DNA of 64,000 bases from Aspidapion aeneum (Eukaryota; Arthropoda; Insecta; Coleoptera; Brentidae): assembly GCA_963576565.1 (NCBI GenBank), contig OY755045.1, positions 8,057,477 through 8,121,476 on the forward strand, read 5' to 3'. Under the pieces are notes generated by a model. That model worked only from the letters and a program-made list of their open reading frames with translations, did no database searches and had not been told where the DNA came from. The position numbers and the translations under genes are program-made. Of the stretch, positions 45,319 through 56,645 are shown piece by piece; the stretch's first letter is position 1, and every line of letters starts with the position of its first letter.

Positions 45319-45700
45319 TTACCAAGCATTAACCAAAGGAGCAGCACCATATGTGGGAGCAAAGTTAGGAGCAAAGTCAGCATATCTGGCTAGTCCAGGA
45401 TATTCAGCAGCGCTAAACGGAGCTGACCTGGCAAACAAAGGAGCAGAAGGAGCATAATAGGGCCCTACTTGAGCCAACAGAGGTCCTGATTGTGACACAA
45501 TAGTTTCTGATCTTGCTAAGACTGGTGCAGGGGCTGCAAAGACTGGTGGTGCAGCTAATCTTGCTGCGGCAGCTCGCAAGGCACCTTGAGCTACTGAAAG
45601 AAGCTCAGGAACTTCAACAAATCAGGCAGATATCTTTAAGAAGAAAAGACCCTAAGTGACTACTCAAAATAGCAATGAGACATTTACATGGTTCTGGAAG
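45319..45700 (-). pseudogene. Cuticular-type gene copy 2, 5'-truncated but partly open
   Basis: An 87-codon open stretch (45319-45579) encodes VFAAPAPVLARSETIVSQSG, GPYYAPSAPLFARSAPF, AEYPGLARYADFAPNFAPTY and the C-terminal YGAAPLVNAW, very close to the intact neighbour. Upstream the frame runs through VPELLSVAQGALRAAAARL and is lost. No signal peptide or first exon is present, so it should not be secreted as cuticle protein; I class it as a recent pseudogene. Confidence 0.8.
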
Positions 45701-45775
45701 AATAATTATTCTATAGCCAACAATGGCTGAAGCAAGATTTACATTACAAAAACTGACTAAAAAATTTTGAACTAT

Positions 45776-46521
45776 TTACCAAGCATTAACCAAAGGAGCA
45801 GCACCATATGTAGGAGCGAAGTTGGGAGCAAAGTTAGCATATCTGGCTAGTCCAGGATATTCAGCAGTGATAAACGGAGCTGACCTGGCAAACAAAGGAG
45901 CAGAAGCAGCATAATAGGGTCCTGCTTGAGCCAACAGAGGTCCTGATTGTGACACAATAGTCTCTGATCTTGCTAAGACTGGTGCAGGAGCTGCGAAGAC
46001 TGATGGTGTAGCCAATCTTGCTGCGGCGACTGGCAAGGCAGGCTGGGCCACTGGAACAGGTGCTGGGGCTACGGCAAGTCTTGCAAAGTTAGGTTGAACA
46101 GCTACTGGTGCTTGAATATTATGATTGACTACATTTGCGCTGTAGGACGAAGCGTATGGTACTGAGTATGCTGCAGGTACTGGAACGGCTGCTGGAAGAG
46201 CACGCACTGCTGCTGGGACTACTTGGTGTGCCACCGAAGCACTTCCCAAAGCAACGCAGGCAAAGAAGATGGTAAGCTGCAAAAAAATGGAAAATATTGT
46301 GAATTATATAAATATTTTAGCTGGTAAGACTTTACATTCAAGATATTATCAAAGTTTTTTTAAACTAGTTACCCGATATTTCAGTATTTCATAACAAAAA
46401 TAATAATTTTAGAATATTTTTGAAAATATTTAAGTTAAGTAAACCAAATATAGCTAAACATATTGTAAATTTGTAAGGTTGCTTGATTTTTATTGTTTCT
46501 TACCTTGTTGAAGAGAGCCAT
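45776..46521 (-). CDS. Secreted Ala/Pro/Val-rich cuticular-type protein, two exons
   Basis: Exon 1 (46521-46504) encodes MALFNK. It is followed by a GTAAGA donor at 46503 and an intron to TTTTTTTGCAG. Exon 2 (46276-45776) completes 172 residues and ends TAA. The first 20 residues, MALFNKLTIFFACVALGSAS, form a signal peptide; splitting it after a few codons is the common layout of insect cuticle genes. The mature chain is Ala/Pro/Val/Tyr-rich: AVRALPAAVPVPAAYSVPYA, YSANVVNHN, AVAPAPVPVAQPALPV, VFAAPAPVLARSETIVSQSG, GPYYAASAPLFARSAPF, and C-terminal YGAAPLVNAW. It has no chitin-binding RR consensus, so a low-complexity cuticular class with AAPA-like motifs is inferred. Likely exported by epidermal cells into cuticle. 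Five decayed copies follow downstream. Confidence 0.88.
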
Positions 46522-46590
46522 TTCGTACTAGATGATGTTTGTTCAAAAACGAAACAAATTCTGAATGATTTCAATGGCCAAACTTCTTCT

Positions 46591-46598
46591 TTATATAG
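46591..46598 (-). promoter_or_regulatory. TATA box of the cuticular-type gene
   Basis: Minus-strand CTATATAAAG lies about 70-77 bp upstream of the ATG. An initiator-like TCATTCAG about 25-30 bp downstream of it gives a 5' UTR of roughly 45 nt. Spacing fits a TATA-driven insect promoter. Confidence 0.7.
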
Positions 46599-46849
46599 CT
46601 GTGAAAACTATTACAAAAAAATCAATTAAATATTCCCAAAACAATACGAAAAAAATTAAATTTCGACAAAATTTGTGTGGTAAGAGGTTACTAGAACAGA
46701 CGATTTTTTTTATTGGCAAGTGCAAGAAGTGTCTTGCATACAAAATTAGGGAATAGTGTTAATTAGCATTCTTATAAAGGATTATCTTTCAATGTTAAAG
46801 AAATTGCGTATCTAGCGACAACAAACAGTATTTTTAATTATATATATTT

Positions 46850-47838
46850 ATCGGTTTCACAACGTTCTACGTCTTCTGATACCCAATCTCCACTCGTTTC
46901 TGTTTGCCCATAATTCATCATCTAGGCCTCTTATTCTTATTTCACTGTCTATTCCTTCTCTCCAGCTTCTCCTTGGCCGTCCTCGTTTTCTTCGGCCAGT
47001 TGGTTTCTATTGTAGGATTTGTTTAGGTTGTCTTCCATCATTGATTCTTTGTACATGTCCGTACCACACCAGTTGTTTTGTTCTTATATCATCCACTAAA
47101 GTACCTTCACCCACTGTCATAATCTCTTTTATTCTTCGATTTGTAACTCTTTCTCTTTTTGATTTCCCTGCTGCTCTTTTCCAGTAGTCCATCTCTGTAG
47201 CGGAAAGCATTTTTTCTGTTCTATCTTTGATTGGCCATACTTCTGAGCCGTATGTAATAATACTTGTTACAATGGTGCTATATATAAGCTGTTTGTTATG
47301 TTTTGATATACTTTGGTCCCAAATTATTCCATTTAATAAAGTTATTGCTTTTCTTCCTTGTACGTTTCTATCTTTTATAGCTTTGTCTAGTGTTCCGTCA
47401 CCTGTAATTTTTAGACCTAAGTATTTATACTCATCACAGGACTGAATTCGTTGCCCAGTATTTAAGATTAGATCCTGTTTCGTTCCACCAATACACATAT
47501 ACTCTGTCTTATTGATATTAACCTCTAGTCCCCACTTATTGTACTCTTCTATTAGTTTTCGTGTCATATATTCGAGGTCGTCATAATCCTGAGCCACCAC
47601 TATCTGATCATCGGCGAAACATAAAGTATACAAGGTGGTTTCGTCCAACGGAATTCCCATGTTTTGGCATTTTCTCTTCCAGACTTTAAGGACTTGTTCC
47701 AAATATATCTTGAAGAGCGTAGGCGAGATACAGCAACCTTGTTTAAGACCTTTATTTACTTGAAAGCCTTTGGTTAGTTTTGCTTTTATTTTAAAATTTG
47801 TTACATTATTTAAATGAAACTGTATATTTTCCAATAAA
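46850..47838 (-). mobile_element. LINE-C copy 3, best preserved RT region
   Basis: Open for 275 codons (47007-47834): KLTKGFQVNKGLKQGCCISP, LFKIYLEQVLKVWKRK, the active site LCFADDQIVVAQDYDDLEYM, WGLEVNINKTEYMCIGG, DEYKYLGLKITGDGTLDKA, QLIYSTIVTSIITYGSEVWP, EMDYWKRAAGKSKRERVTNR, LVWYGHVQRINDGRQPKQIL. The frame stops at a TAG where other copies have the Trp codon of QWKP, then remains in frame to the natural end (RRSWREGIDSEIRIRGLDDE, RRRTL). 5' truncated near 47838; AT-rich tail at 46850. One substitution separates this RT segment from openness to its natural stop, but the endonuclease half is missing. Confidence 0.92.
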
Positions 47839-48291
47839 AAACCTGTGACAGAAAAGGTATACCTTGCAAAAAAATTAAATATATACGATGCGCCGTCTGT
47901 TCATGAATGTAAATCACAGTATCTTGAGACTCCAAAGGCTTCATAAAACACATAAAAAAAAGAAATACAAAAAAATAGTAGTCCCAGGAAGTGCGTTTGA
48001 ATTTCTAAAAAAAACTGGGCACTCTGAATAGCAAATCCGAGTAGTCAATGTGGTCATTTGATGTGTTTTTATCAGACAAAGACAACTTTTTTTCGATTTT
48101 TAAGTCTGTATAGCTTTCTTCTTGGTAAAATTAACTAGCTTAAATACAATTCAAAGCATTGAAACTTAGCACAATATTATTTAGCGATTTTTTAGGCATC
48201 AAAGCACTCAGCATTTGGTGTATCTTTTGCCACAAAACTCATATGATTAAAAAATTTTAAAAATATTTGTTTTAGAAACTATATATATCTA
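47839..48291. other. Intergenic
   Basis: No gene recognised. Confidence 0.4.
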
Positions 48292-49456
48292 GGATTCTTG
48301 GAGATCTAATAGAGAATGATTTTCTTGAAAAAGAAGAAGAAAAGTAAAGTGGGTTTCGTGCAGGCAGATCTTGTAGTGATAATGTTTTTTGCCTTAAACA
48401 AGTGATGGAGAAAAGGAGTTCCAGAAATATAGAGACTCATGTTCCTTTGTAGACCTACAAAAATATATATAATACCGTTCCGGTAGAAAAATTATGGACA
48501 ATGTTAGAGCAAACTAATATCAATCATACATACACAACTGCGATAAAAGGACTATAAAAAGGGACCAAATCTAAAATTGAAATTGAAAATCGACTTTAAA
48601 AAGAATTCCTGGTAAGGAAAGACTTAAGACAGGGATGTTGTATCTCCCTAATTCTTTTTAAAATATATATCGCAGTAGCTTTTAAAAAACTGGAAACGTA
48701 AAGTACACGGCATGGAAATACAACTAAACGACCGATTTACCATATACACACAACAGTTTGCTGACGACCAAGTAATTGTAGCTAATGATAAAGAAAACAT
48801 GGAGTATATGATGAGAAAGTTAACGGAAGAATAAAAGTGGGGGTTAACCGTGAACGTGAACAAGACACAGTACGTATGTTTGGAAACGGGTCAAGTGAGT
48901 TAGAACTAGACAATGGACAAAGAATTTCGCCATGCAATAAGTATGTAAACTTGCGTGTCACATTTAATAAAACAGAAACAGACTGTAAAGAACTGGAAAA
49001 AAAAATAGTAAAAGCAAAAAAGGTTATTGGATGCTTGAACAGTATTTTATGAAGCAGAGAGATGAAAAAGAATGTAAAATGAAATATATATGAAACAATG
49101 GTAAAAAGCACGCTGTTGTAAGGAATAGAGACTTGTCGCGTAAGTGTCGAAATTAACGCAATAAAAAGATCATTAAAATATTTAGAAAAGATCATATAAG
49201 AAATGAGATAAAAGAAAGAATGGGAATCGAGGGAAGCATAACGGATGACATCACTAAAAGAGAACTGATATGGTACGCCCATGTACAATGAATAAACGAC
49301 GAAAGATTACCAAAGCAAGTCCTAGAATGGCAACCAATAGGGCGCAGAAGAAAAGGTCAACGAGTCAAAAAAACCTGACACAAGATGATTGTCAGGATAG
49401 AACGAGGTGGAGAATAGGCGTCGGACAATGTAGAAAAACGTGTTAAACCGACATAG
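48292..49456 (+). mobile_element. LINE-A copy 6
   Basis: Plus strand, from the GRILRDLIENDF block to the TAG tail at about 49450. Recognisable: SGFRAGRSCSDNVFCL, RQGCCIS, QFADDQVIVAND-EN, KVIGCLNSIL, and the YAHVQ-INDERLPKQVLEW segment with its stop codon. Many stops and two deletions (one removes the KPKLEWQQSIQ part). ATATCT at both edges may be a short target duplication. Confidence 0.88.
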
Positions 49457-49765
49457 TAGTAATATCTCTGAGTTAACCACTTTTGAAAATTGCGGCTTTT
49501 TGCAAAACTGCACACGATTTCGCTGGGATCAAGCTGTTCCATTATTCATCCAAACGTTTTGCTAAAACACTAAAGCCTATGCCACGAGGCATTCGAAAAG
49601 TACATCACCATCTTAAAGTGGTTCTCTTCTGTATCATACCATTCCTGCAGAATGCTTAAATTGCAGCACACGCATTGTCTCGTGTGCACAAAACATTGTC
49701 AAGTTTTTCGCAGGATTGCATTATCCTAGTTAAAGTACAAGAAACATTTTGGTACACGTACTAAT
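49457..49765. other. Flank of satellite; unassigned
   Basis: More balanced composition than surroundings. No frame is open throughout and no family was recognised, though short coding-like stretches occur. It adjoins the satellite leader. Confidence 0.4.
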
Positions 49766-52145
49766 GTCTGGATAAAGCACGGCTTAGTTACTCCCAAAAC
49801 CAACAGTTTTCACTATATTCATCCAATTACAACAAACAGTTTATCAACCAAAGCACCGTTGCAGTATGGTGGGGCCACAGAGATGCGAAAAAACCACATC
49901 CTGAGTTTAGATTCGGAAAAACGTCATTTAGCGAATTTTAGGGTAAGGAATCCCATAAGACCAAAATGGAAAATTTTTGAAAATTCATATTTTAAAAACT
50001 AAACAGTTTATCAACAAAAGCACCAAGTTGCAGTATGGTAGGGCCACAGAGATGCGGAAAAACCACACCCTGAGTTTAGATTCGGAAAAACGTCATTTAG
50101 CGAATTTTAGGGTAGGGAATCCCATAAGACCGAAATGGCCAATTTTTGAAAATTCATATTTTAAAAAGTAAACAGTTTATCAACAAACGCACCGAGTTGC
50201 AGTATGGTGGGGCCACAGAGATGCGAAAAAACCACATCCTGAGTTTAGATTCGGAAAAACATCATTTAGCGAATTTTAAGGTAGGGAATCCCATAAGACC
50301 CAAATGGCCAATGTTTGAAATTTCATATTTTAAAAACTAAACAGTTTATCAACAAAAGCACCGAGTTGCCGTATGGTGGGGCCACAGAGATGCGAAAAAA
50401 CCACACCCTGAGTTTAGATTCGGAAAAACGTCATTTAGCGCATTTTAGGGTAGGGAATCCCATAAGACCAAAATGGCCAATTTTTGAAAATTCATATTTT
50501 AAAAAGTAAACAGTTTATCAACAAACGCACCGAGTTGCAGTATGGTGGGGCCACAGAGATGCGAAAAAACCACACCCTGAGTTTAGATTCGGAAAAACGT
50601 CATATAGCGAATTTTAGGGTAGGGAATCCCATAAGACCAAAATGGCCAATTTTTGAAAATTCATATTTTAAAAAGTAAACAGTTTATCAACAAACGCACC
50701 GAGTTGCAGTATGGTGGGGCCACAGAGATGCGAAAAAACCACATCCTGAGTTTAGATTCGGAAAAACGTCATTTAGCGAATTTTAGGGTAGGGAACTCAT
50801 AAGACCAAAATGGCCAATTTTTGAAATTTCATATTTTAAAAACTAAACAGTTTACCAACAAAAGCACCGAGTTGCAGTATGGTGGGGCCACAGAGATGCC
50901 AAAAAACCACACCCTGAATTTAGATTCGGAAAAACGTCATTTAGCGAATTTTAGGGTAGGGAATCCCATAAGACCAAAATGGCCAATCTTTGAAAATTCA
51001 TATTTTAAAAACTAGAGTCTGGATAAAGCATGGCTTAGTTACTCCCAAAGCCAACAGTTTTCACTATATTCATCCAATTACAACTAGTTGATCAACAAAA
51101 GCACCGCGTTGCAGTATGGTGGGGCCACAGAGATGCGAAAAAACCACATCCCGAGTTTAGATTCGGAAAAACGTCATTTAGAGAATTTTAGGGTAAGGAA
51201 ACCCATAAGACCAAAATGGTCAATTTTTGAAAATTCATATTTTAAAAACTAAACAGTTTATCAACAAAAGCACCAAGTTGCAGTATGGTGGGGCCACAGA
51301 GATGCGAAAAAACCACACCCTGAGTTTTGATTCGGAAAACCGTCATTTAGCGAATTTTAGGGTAGGGAATCCCATAAGACCAAAATGGCCAATTTTTGAA
51401 AATTCATATTTTAAAAACTAAACAGTTTATCAACAAAAGCACCGAGTTGCAGTATGGTGGGGTCACAGAGATGCGAAAAAACGACACCCTGAGTTTAGAT
51501 TCGGAAAAACGTCATTTAGCGAATTTTAGGGTAGGGAATCCCATAAGACCAAAATGGCCAATCTTTGAAAATTCATATTTTAAAAACTAATCAGTTTATC
51601 AACAAAAGCACCGAGTTGCAGTATGGTGGGGCCACAGAGATTCGAAAAAACCACACCCTGAGTTTAGATTCGGAGAGTTGTCATTTAGCTATTTTTAGGG
51701 TAGCGAATCCCAAGATGCGAAAAAACGACACCCTGAGTTTAGATTCGGAAAAACGTCATTTAGCGAATTTTAGGGTAGGGAATCCCATAAGACCAAAATG
51801 GCCAATCTTTGAAAATTCATATTTTAAAAACTAAACAGTTTATCAACAAAAGCACCGAGTTGCAGTATGGTGGGGCCACAGAGATGCCAAAAAACAACAC
51901 CCTGAGTTTAGATCCGGAAAAACGTCATTTAGCGAATTTTAGGGTAGGGAATTCCATAAGACCAAAATAGCCAATCTTTGAAAATTCATATTTTAAAATC
52001 TTAACAGTTTATCAACAAAAGCACCGAGTTGCAGTATGGTGGGGCCACAGAGATGCAAAAAAACCACACCCTGAGTTTAGATTCGGAAAAACGTCATTTA
52101 GCGAATTTTAGGGTAGGGAATCCCACAAGAACAAAATGGCCCAAA
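49766..52145 (+). repeat. 169-bp satellite array in two blocks with a shared leader
   Basis: About 13 full units and one truncated unit, period 168-171 bp. Each contains GTTTATCAACAAAAGCACCG, AGTTGCAGTATGGTGGGGCC, ACAGAGATGCGAAAAAACCA, CACCCTGAGTTTAGATTCGG, AAAAACGTCATTTAGCGAAT, TTTAGGGTAGGGAATCCCAT and AAGACCAAAATGGCCAAT words. Block 1 (49766-51013) and block 2 (51017-52145) each start with the same ~68-bp leader (GTCTGGATAAAGCA-GGCTTA then GTTACTCCCAAA-CCAACAG). A unit truncated at about 51713 is followed by a fresh unit. Sixty-four-codon frames in the units are artefacts. Confidence 0.97.
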
Positions 52146-52156
52146 TTTGAAAAATA

Positions 52157-52367
52157 ACCCAACCCCCTATGATAATCTAGCAGAATAAGCTAAAACATAT
52201 GATTTAAATTTTTTTTAAAATCACAAAATATTCAAAACAATTTTGTTTCATCAAAAATCTTTATAAAATTAAAAAAGGAGTCTCTAAGCTATAATATAAT
52301 GCTAATCTGATCCCCCAACCCTCTCTGATAATCCAGCAGAATAAGCTGAAACATGTGATTTAAATTA
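52157..52367. repeat. Duplicated array flank
   Basis: Two copies of a ~54-bp block (CCCAACCC-CT-TGATAATC, AGCAGAATAAGCT-AAACAT, GTGATTTAAATT) at about 52157-52212 and 52313-52367 are separated by AT-rich sequence. Confidence 0.75.
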
Positions 52368-52377
52368 AAAACAAAAA

Positions 52378-52459
52378 AGCCAAATTTTGAAAATTCATAT
52401 TTCAAAAACTATACAGTTTATCAACAAAAGCACCGAGTTGCAGTATGGTGGGGACATAG
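52378..52459 (+). repeat. Orphan 169-bp unit cut by a TIR element
   Basis: Begins CAAATTTTGAAAATTCATAT, continues to GTTGCAGTATGGTGGGGACA and stops where the next TIR element starts at 52460. Confidence 0.88.
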
Positions 52460-53438
52460 CAGTGCCGTAACTATGGAGGTGCGACTGGTGTCCCCGCACA
52501 GAGGGCGCCATTAGCCGCCTTCTGAGTTAATTTTGTAGAGGAGGGCGCCAAACTCTAACACCAGTATTTACTAAGACCTCAAGACTTAGCATTGTAAACC
52601 GGGTTTAAGTATCAAGTCTATAGAATTGATACCGACCGGTTTAAGTGTATTTTTTGAATACTCACAGGTCAAATAACTGCAATGATTTGGTTCACCCTAA
52701 TGTGCAATATTATAGTAAGCATTTCTCAGTGAGTTTCATCTTATATAAATTCAAATTAACTTTAGAAATAAAGAAGAACAAGATAAAAATTTTGTCATTA
52801 ATTTTTGGAAATTTAGTCCATGCAGTCGTAGGATTCCCGTTAAAAATAGTCTCATATTGTAGTACCACTCCTGAGGGGTGGTTTAAAGTTCGAAAAACAA
52901 TAAAAATAATCCATGATTGACAAAAAAACTTATATACAAAAATATTCAAAGCTAAATAATGCATAACTAATTTAAAACTATATCTGTAGATGCATTACTC
53001 TATTAAATACGTATCAATATTTAAATACTGTAAAAAGCACAAGATATATTAGAATCCCTTTTCAATTACACATTCACCAAAACAATGGACCATCGGTTTA
53101 ATCATCGCTAACTTGTCTAAAAAATTAACATGTAAAATATAGCGGACAGCTGACACTGACTTACACCGTTTTTATTCGACATTTCCTAGTGACGTTTGGA
53201 GGGTTAAATATGGCTACCATTTTTAAACCAAAATATTTTATTCTTTTTATTTATTAATAACCTTTGTTTGGAAATAATGTCTTTGTTACAACAAAAAAAG
53301 ATGACCCATATCGCAAGGTATTTATGAACAATTTATATAAATATTAAAAACTATTGCATTCACGGGAAAAATAAGTTAAACCGTCAACCAAAATGTAGAC
53401 TTTTGAACCGGGCGCCAATCGCCCTAGTTACGGCGCTG
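52460..53438. mobile_element. 979-bp TIR element, CAGTGCCGTAACTA ends
   Basis: Left CAGTGCCGTAACTATGG and right inverted CAGCGCCGTAACTAGGGCGA, with GGGCGCCA words near both ends. The interior is AT-rich and non-coding (overlapping frames at 52645-52964 in both strands lack domains). No convincing target duplication. hAT-like by its CAG ends only. Confidence 0.75.
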
Positions 53439-53453
53439 ATTTGATGCAGCAGT

Positions 53454-54060
53454 AGCGTGTCGTTGATAGACAATAGACAATAGACAACTTTATTAATCTT
53501 TTCAGCTACAATAATGTAGATAAGATACGTCAAATACAAAAAATATAACATTAAGTGTAAATAATAATAGTGTAAATATTTAAAAAAATTAAAACGAAAA
53601 CACATTTACAAAATTTGTATATATATGTATATAAATATTGAGAACAAAAATTTACCTTCTGCCCAACATGTAGTTTTCAAATTCCATTAAACTATAAAAA
53701 GTTTCTTTTAATAAAAGATTTTTGATTTCTTTTTTGAATCTTGGCAGCGACGTAGTTTGTTTGATTTTGTTTGGCAACAAGTTAAAGAATTTGCATCCAA
53801 GATAATGAGTACTTTTTTTATATACTCATGGTTGTGTTTATGGATGCTGAAGTGGTTACGACTTCTAGTTGGATAGTTGTGATAAGAACTATTTAATGTA
53901 AAAATATTTTGGTGTTGAAAAATGAAAATGAGTAGTTTATATATGTAAATACTTGTTATTGTCATAATTTTATTATCCTTAAATGCAGAGCGACAAGTAC
54001 CGTACCTCTTTTGACCTACCAATACTCTTTCCACATCCTGAGCACTACCCCATACTGCCA
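53454..54060 (-). mobile_element. Non-LTR retrotransposon 3' end (CR1/Jockey-like)
   Basis: On the minus strand: YPLAYGVAVWGSAQDVERVL then VGQKR, CRSAFKDNKIMTITSIYIYK and FQHQNIFTLNSSYHNYPTRS-RNHFSIHKH. After frameshifts it reads LGCKFFNLLPNKIKQTTSLP-like sequence. This Y-G-x-WG...NHF...N-LP order is the usual post-RT tail of CR1/Jockey-type LINEs. The 3' end is a TTGTCTA-type short repeat (53465-53490 on plus). The RT itself is absent. Confidence 0.75.
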
Positions 54061-54284
54061 CACCATAGGCTAAAGGATAAAAGGGCGAGGGGGCGAAGAC
54101 CTTAAGGGGCGCAAATTTAGGTATGGGAGTCAAATAAATTACAAACCTATTTTTTAAATAATAACACGCGCACCATTTGTTTTTGCGTTAAATTTAGTTT
54201 TTCTATTTTTTTTCTTTAGGGACGCTAGGGGCGCCAAGCGCATAGGGGCGGGAAGGGGAGCATTCGCCCCCCTGGCCCCCACTG
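54061..54284. mobile_element. G/C-rich element end next to the LINE fragment
   Basis: GGGCGCC/GGGGCG words at both margins, with CAGTGGGGGCCAGGGGGGCG (minus strand) at the 54284 boundary, look like a TIR-element terminus. Together with the LINE fragment it is bracketed by the 12-bp direct repeat TGATGCAGCAGT (53442-53453, 54285-54296). Confidence 0.5.
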
Positions 54285-54296
54285 TGATGCAGCAGT

Positions 54297-54770
54297 GTAT
54301 TATTATTCCAACATCAACAAATAACTAAAGGGAATTACTAGGTTTTATTATTGGAAATGTATGTTAATACACGAAATTTATCTAACGATTTTAAACACCA
54401 TGAGGTCCTCATTACACGATATTATTAGTAGTAAAAAACATAGTCCAGTTTATCATTTGGTAGATGGTATGGCTATGTGGAGTTGGTTGGTACGTCGGTT
54501 TTATTACCCTACTTTGTAATGGTGCCTATAAATTTTGGTACAGCGTCGATAAAATAGTCACAATTTGTAATGCATCCGATTAAAGAAAAAACCGATCATC
54601 CCACATGCTCAATGATTTTACATTTGTTTTACTTTGTAAGTAATAAGTATATTCAGAATATAACCTGCTCAAATATTAAAGTGAGTCACCCCATTTTTTT
54701 TGACATTTTTAAAGTAAATTTATTCCTAAACGAAACGGTCAATTCCCATACAATTTTCTGTGTGATATAG
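54297..54770. other. Intergenic
   Basis: Nothing recognised; a 66-codon frame is unassigned. Confidence 0.4.
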
Positions 54771-55686
54771 CTTCGATTATCCTCTTTTAATGTTTGGTCT
54801 CCTTGTTGTCCTGCGCTTGACAGACAGCTTCACAGGGTGGCAACAACGCAAGTGTAAAAAAAATGCAAAAATTTGCACGCCTCCCATTTCCCGTACGATA
54901 TTAAAAAAAAAAATTGTGACACAAAATATCAGCTAAAGCCAAAAAAAGTAGAATCTCAGTTTTTTAAATTTCTTTTTAGTTTCCAAGATATGATTTTTTC
55001 CATAAAATTGTACTTTTTTTCATTTTTAATTTGACGTTTCTACCCAGTTTGATCAAAGATAAGAGTCATGAGTAAGAAAATTCGTTTGAATCCATGGACT
55101 TTGCCAAATAACTGGCATTTTTAAAAAAAATCATGATGATATTTTACCAAAAATAAAGAAACCGTCTCGGCATAAATGTTCAAACTTCAATAAAACGTGT
55201 TTTGCATTTACCTAGAGTTGATATCAGATCACTTACAGAAGGTGAAACTCAGGTTTGGTCAGAAAAAGGAGAATTTATGAAAAATTATTATTGCACGCCC
55301 CTGATTCTGCTCAGTGGTCATCTAGGGTACAACGGCGTACAGGGCTCGAAAAGGCCAATATTTGGGTTGCCTTATAACAAATTTCGTGGCTATAGGTCAA
55401 GCCGGGTAGAAACGTCAAACTAAAAATCCGAAAAACTACAATTTTATAGAAAAAAATCATATCTCGGAAACTAAAGAGATATTTAAAAAACTAAGAAATA
55501 ACTTTTTTGGGCTTTAGCTAACTGTCATTGTATTTCATTAAAATTTTTTTGAAAAAAATCGTACGGGAAATGGGTGCTGTGCGAAGTTTCGCACTTTTGT
55601 TACACTTGCGTTGTAGCCACCCTGTGAAGCTACCTGTCAAGCACAGGACAACAAGTTAACTAAACATTAAAAGAGGATAATCGAAA
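54771..55686. mobile_element. Foldback element with ~280-bp arms
   Basis: The left arm begins TTCGATTATCCTCTTTTAAT and contains CTTGACAG-CAGCTTCACAGGG, ACAACGCAAGTGTAA, CCCATTTCCCGTACGAT and TTTGACGTTTCTACCC. The right arm (about 55395-55686) mirrors all of them. The centre is AT-rich and not inverted. No target duplication is obvious. Confidence 0.88.
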
Positions 55687-55951
55687 CTATTAGTGGCGTG
55701 TCGTATAGAGGCCAGGGGGGGGCCATCCACTGTCTTTATTTATTTTGAACAAGACGTTTCGGTTAGTAAGTATCTCTAACCGTTTTCAAGTAAACAATCT
55801 TGTCTACAGGCTACTACTTATACTACTTGGTGCGCAGTCAGGTGTGACGGCCCGCCCCTTTTTTATTCCTAAGATGCTTGTTTTTCTTAAGGAGTGGTCT
55901 CCATATGTTTGGTACGTCCGTGCTTGGTTGACTGAAAACTTCTGTTTTACA

Positions 55952-56645
55952 CGGCATGGGAATACAACTTAACGACCGATTTACCATATACACATTAGAG
56001 TTTGTTGATGACTAAGTAATTCTAGCTAATGATAGAGAAGAACGAATAAAATGAGTTAGAACTACACAATGAACAAACAATATCTCCATACAATTAGTAT
56101 GTATACTTGGGTGTCACATTTGATAAGACAGGAATAGACTGTAAAGAACTGAAAAAAAAATTAGTCAAAGCAAAAAAGTTTATTGGATGCCTTAACAGTA
56201 TTTTATGGAGCAAAGAGATAGAAACTAATGTAAAATTTAAGATATATTAAACAATAGTGAAAAGCACACTGTTGTATGGAATAAAGACTTGTCGCGTGAA
56301 AAAATACAAAACAAAAATGAAAAATGTCGAAGTGGATTCAATAAAAACATCAACGAGAATATCTAGTACAGATCATATAAGAAATGAGACCATAAAAGAA
56401 AAAATGGGAATGGAGGGAAGCATAACGGATCACATCACTAAAAGACAACTGATATGGTATGGCCATGTACAACGGATGAACGACGAGCGATTACCAAAGC
56501 AGGTCCTAGAATGGCAACCAATAGGCCGCAGAAAAAGAGGGCGTCCAAAACTGGAATGGCAACAGTCAATCCAAAGATCAATGAGAGGATCGAAGGAGGG
56601 GGAGAATAGGCGTCAGACAACCTAGAAAAATGTTCCAAATCGATA
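55952..56645 (+). mobile_element. LINE-A copy 7
   Basis: Starts abruptly at the GMGIQLNDRFTIYT block. It has a deletion of the WGLTVNVDKTQ part and continues YTWVSHLIR-equivalent, GCLNSILWS, TLLYGIKTCRV (56257 on), LIWYGHVQRMNDERLPKQVL and GRRKRGRPKLEWQQSIQRSM, with a final deletion before the end near 56645. Lacks the long TAG tail. Confidence 0.88.

Noticed and set aside
49977..51834. Series of 64-codon open frames in the 169-bp array
   Set aside because: One per satellite unit, ending at a stop in each unit; no start context, domain or selection signal.
49766..52145. CRISPR-like regular array
   Set aside because: Units are contiguous 169-bp tandem repeats without unique spacers, and the context is eukaryotic.
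52645..52964. Overlapping frames on both strands in the TIR element
   Set aside because: No transposase motif; AT-rich non-coding interior is more likely.
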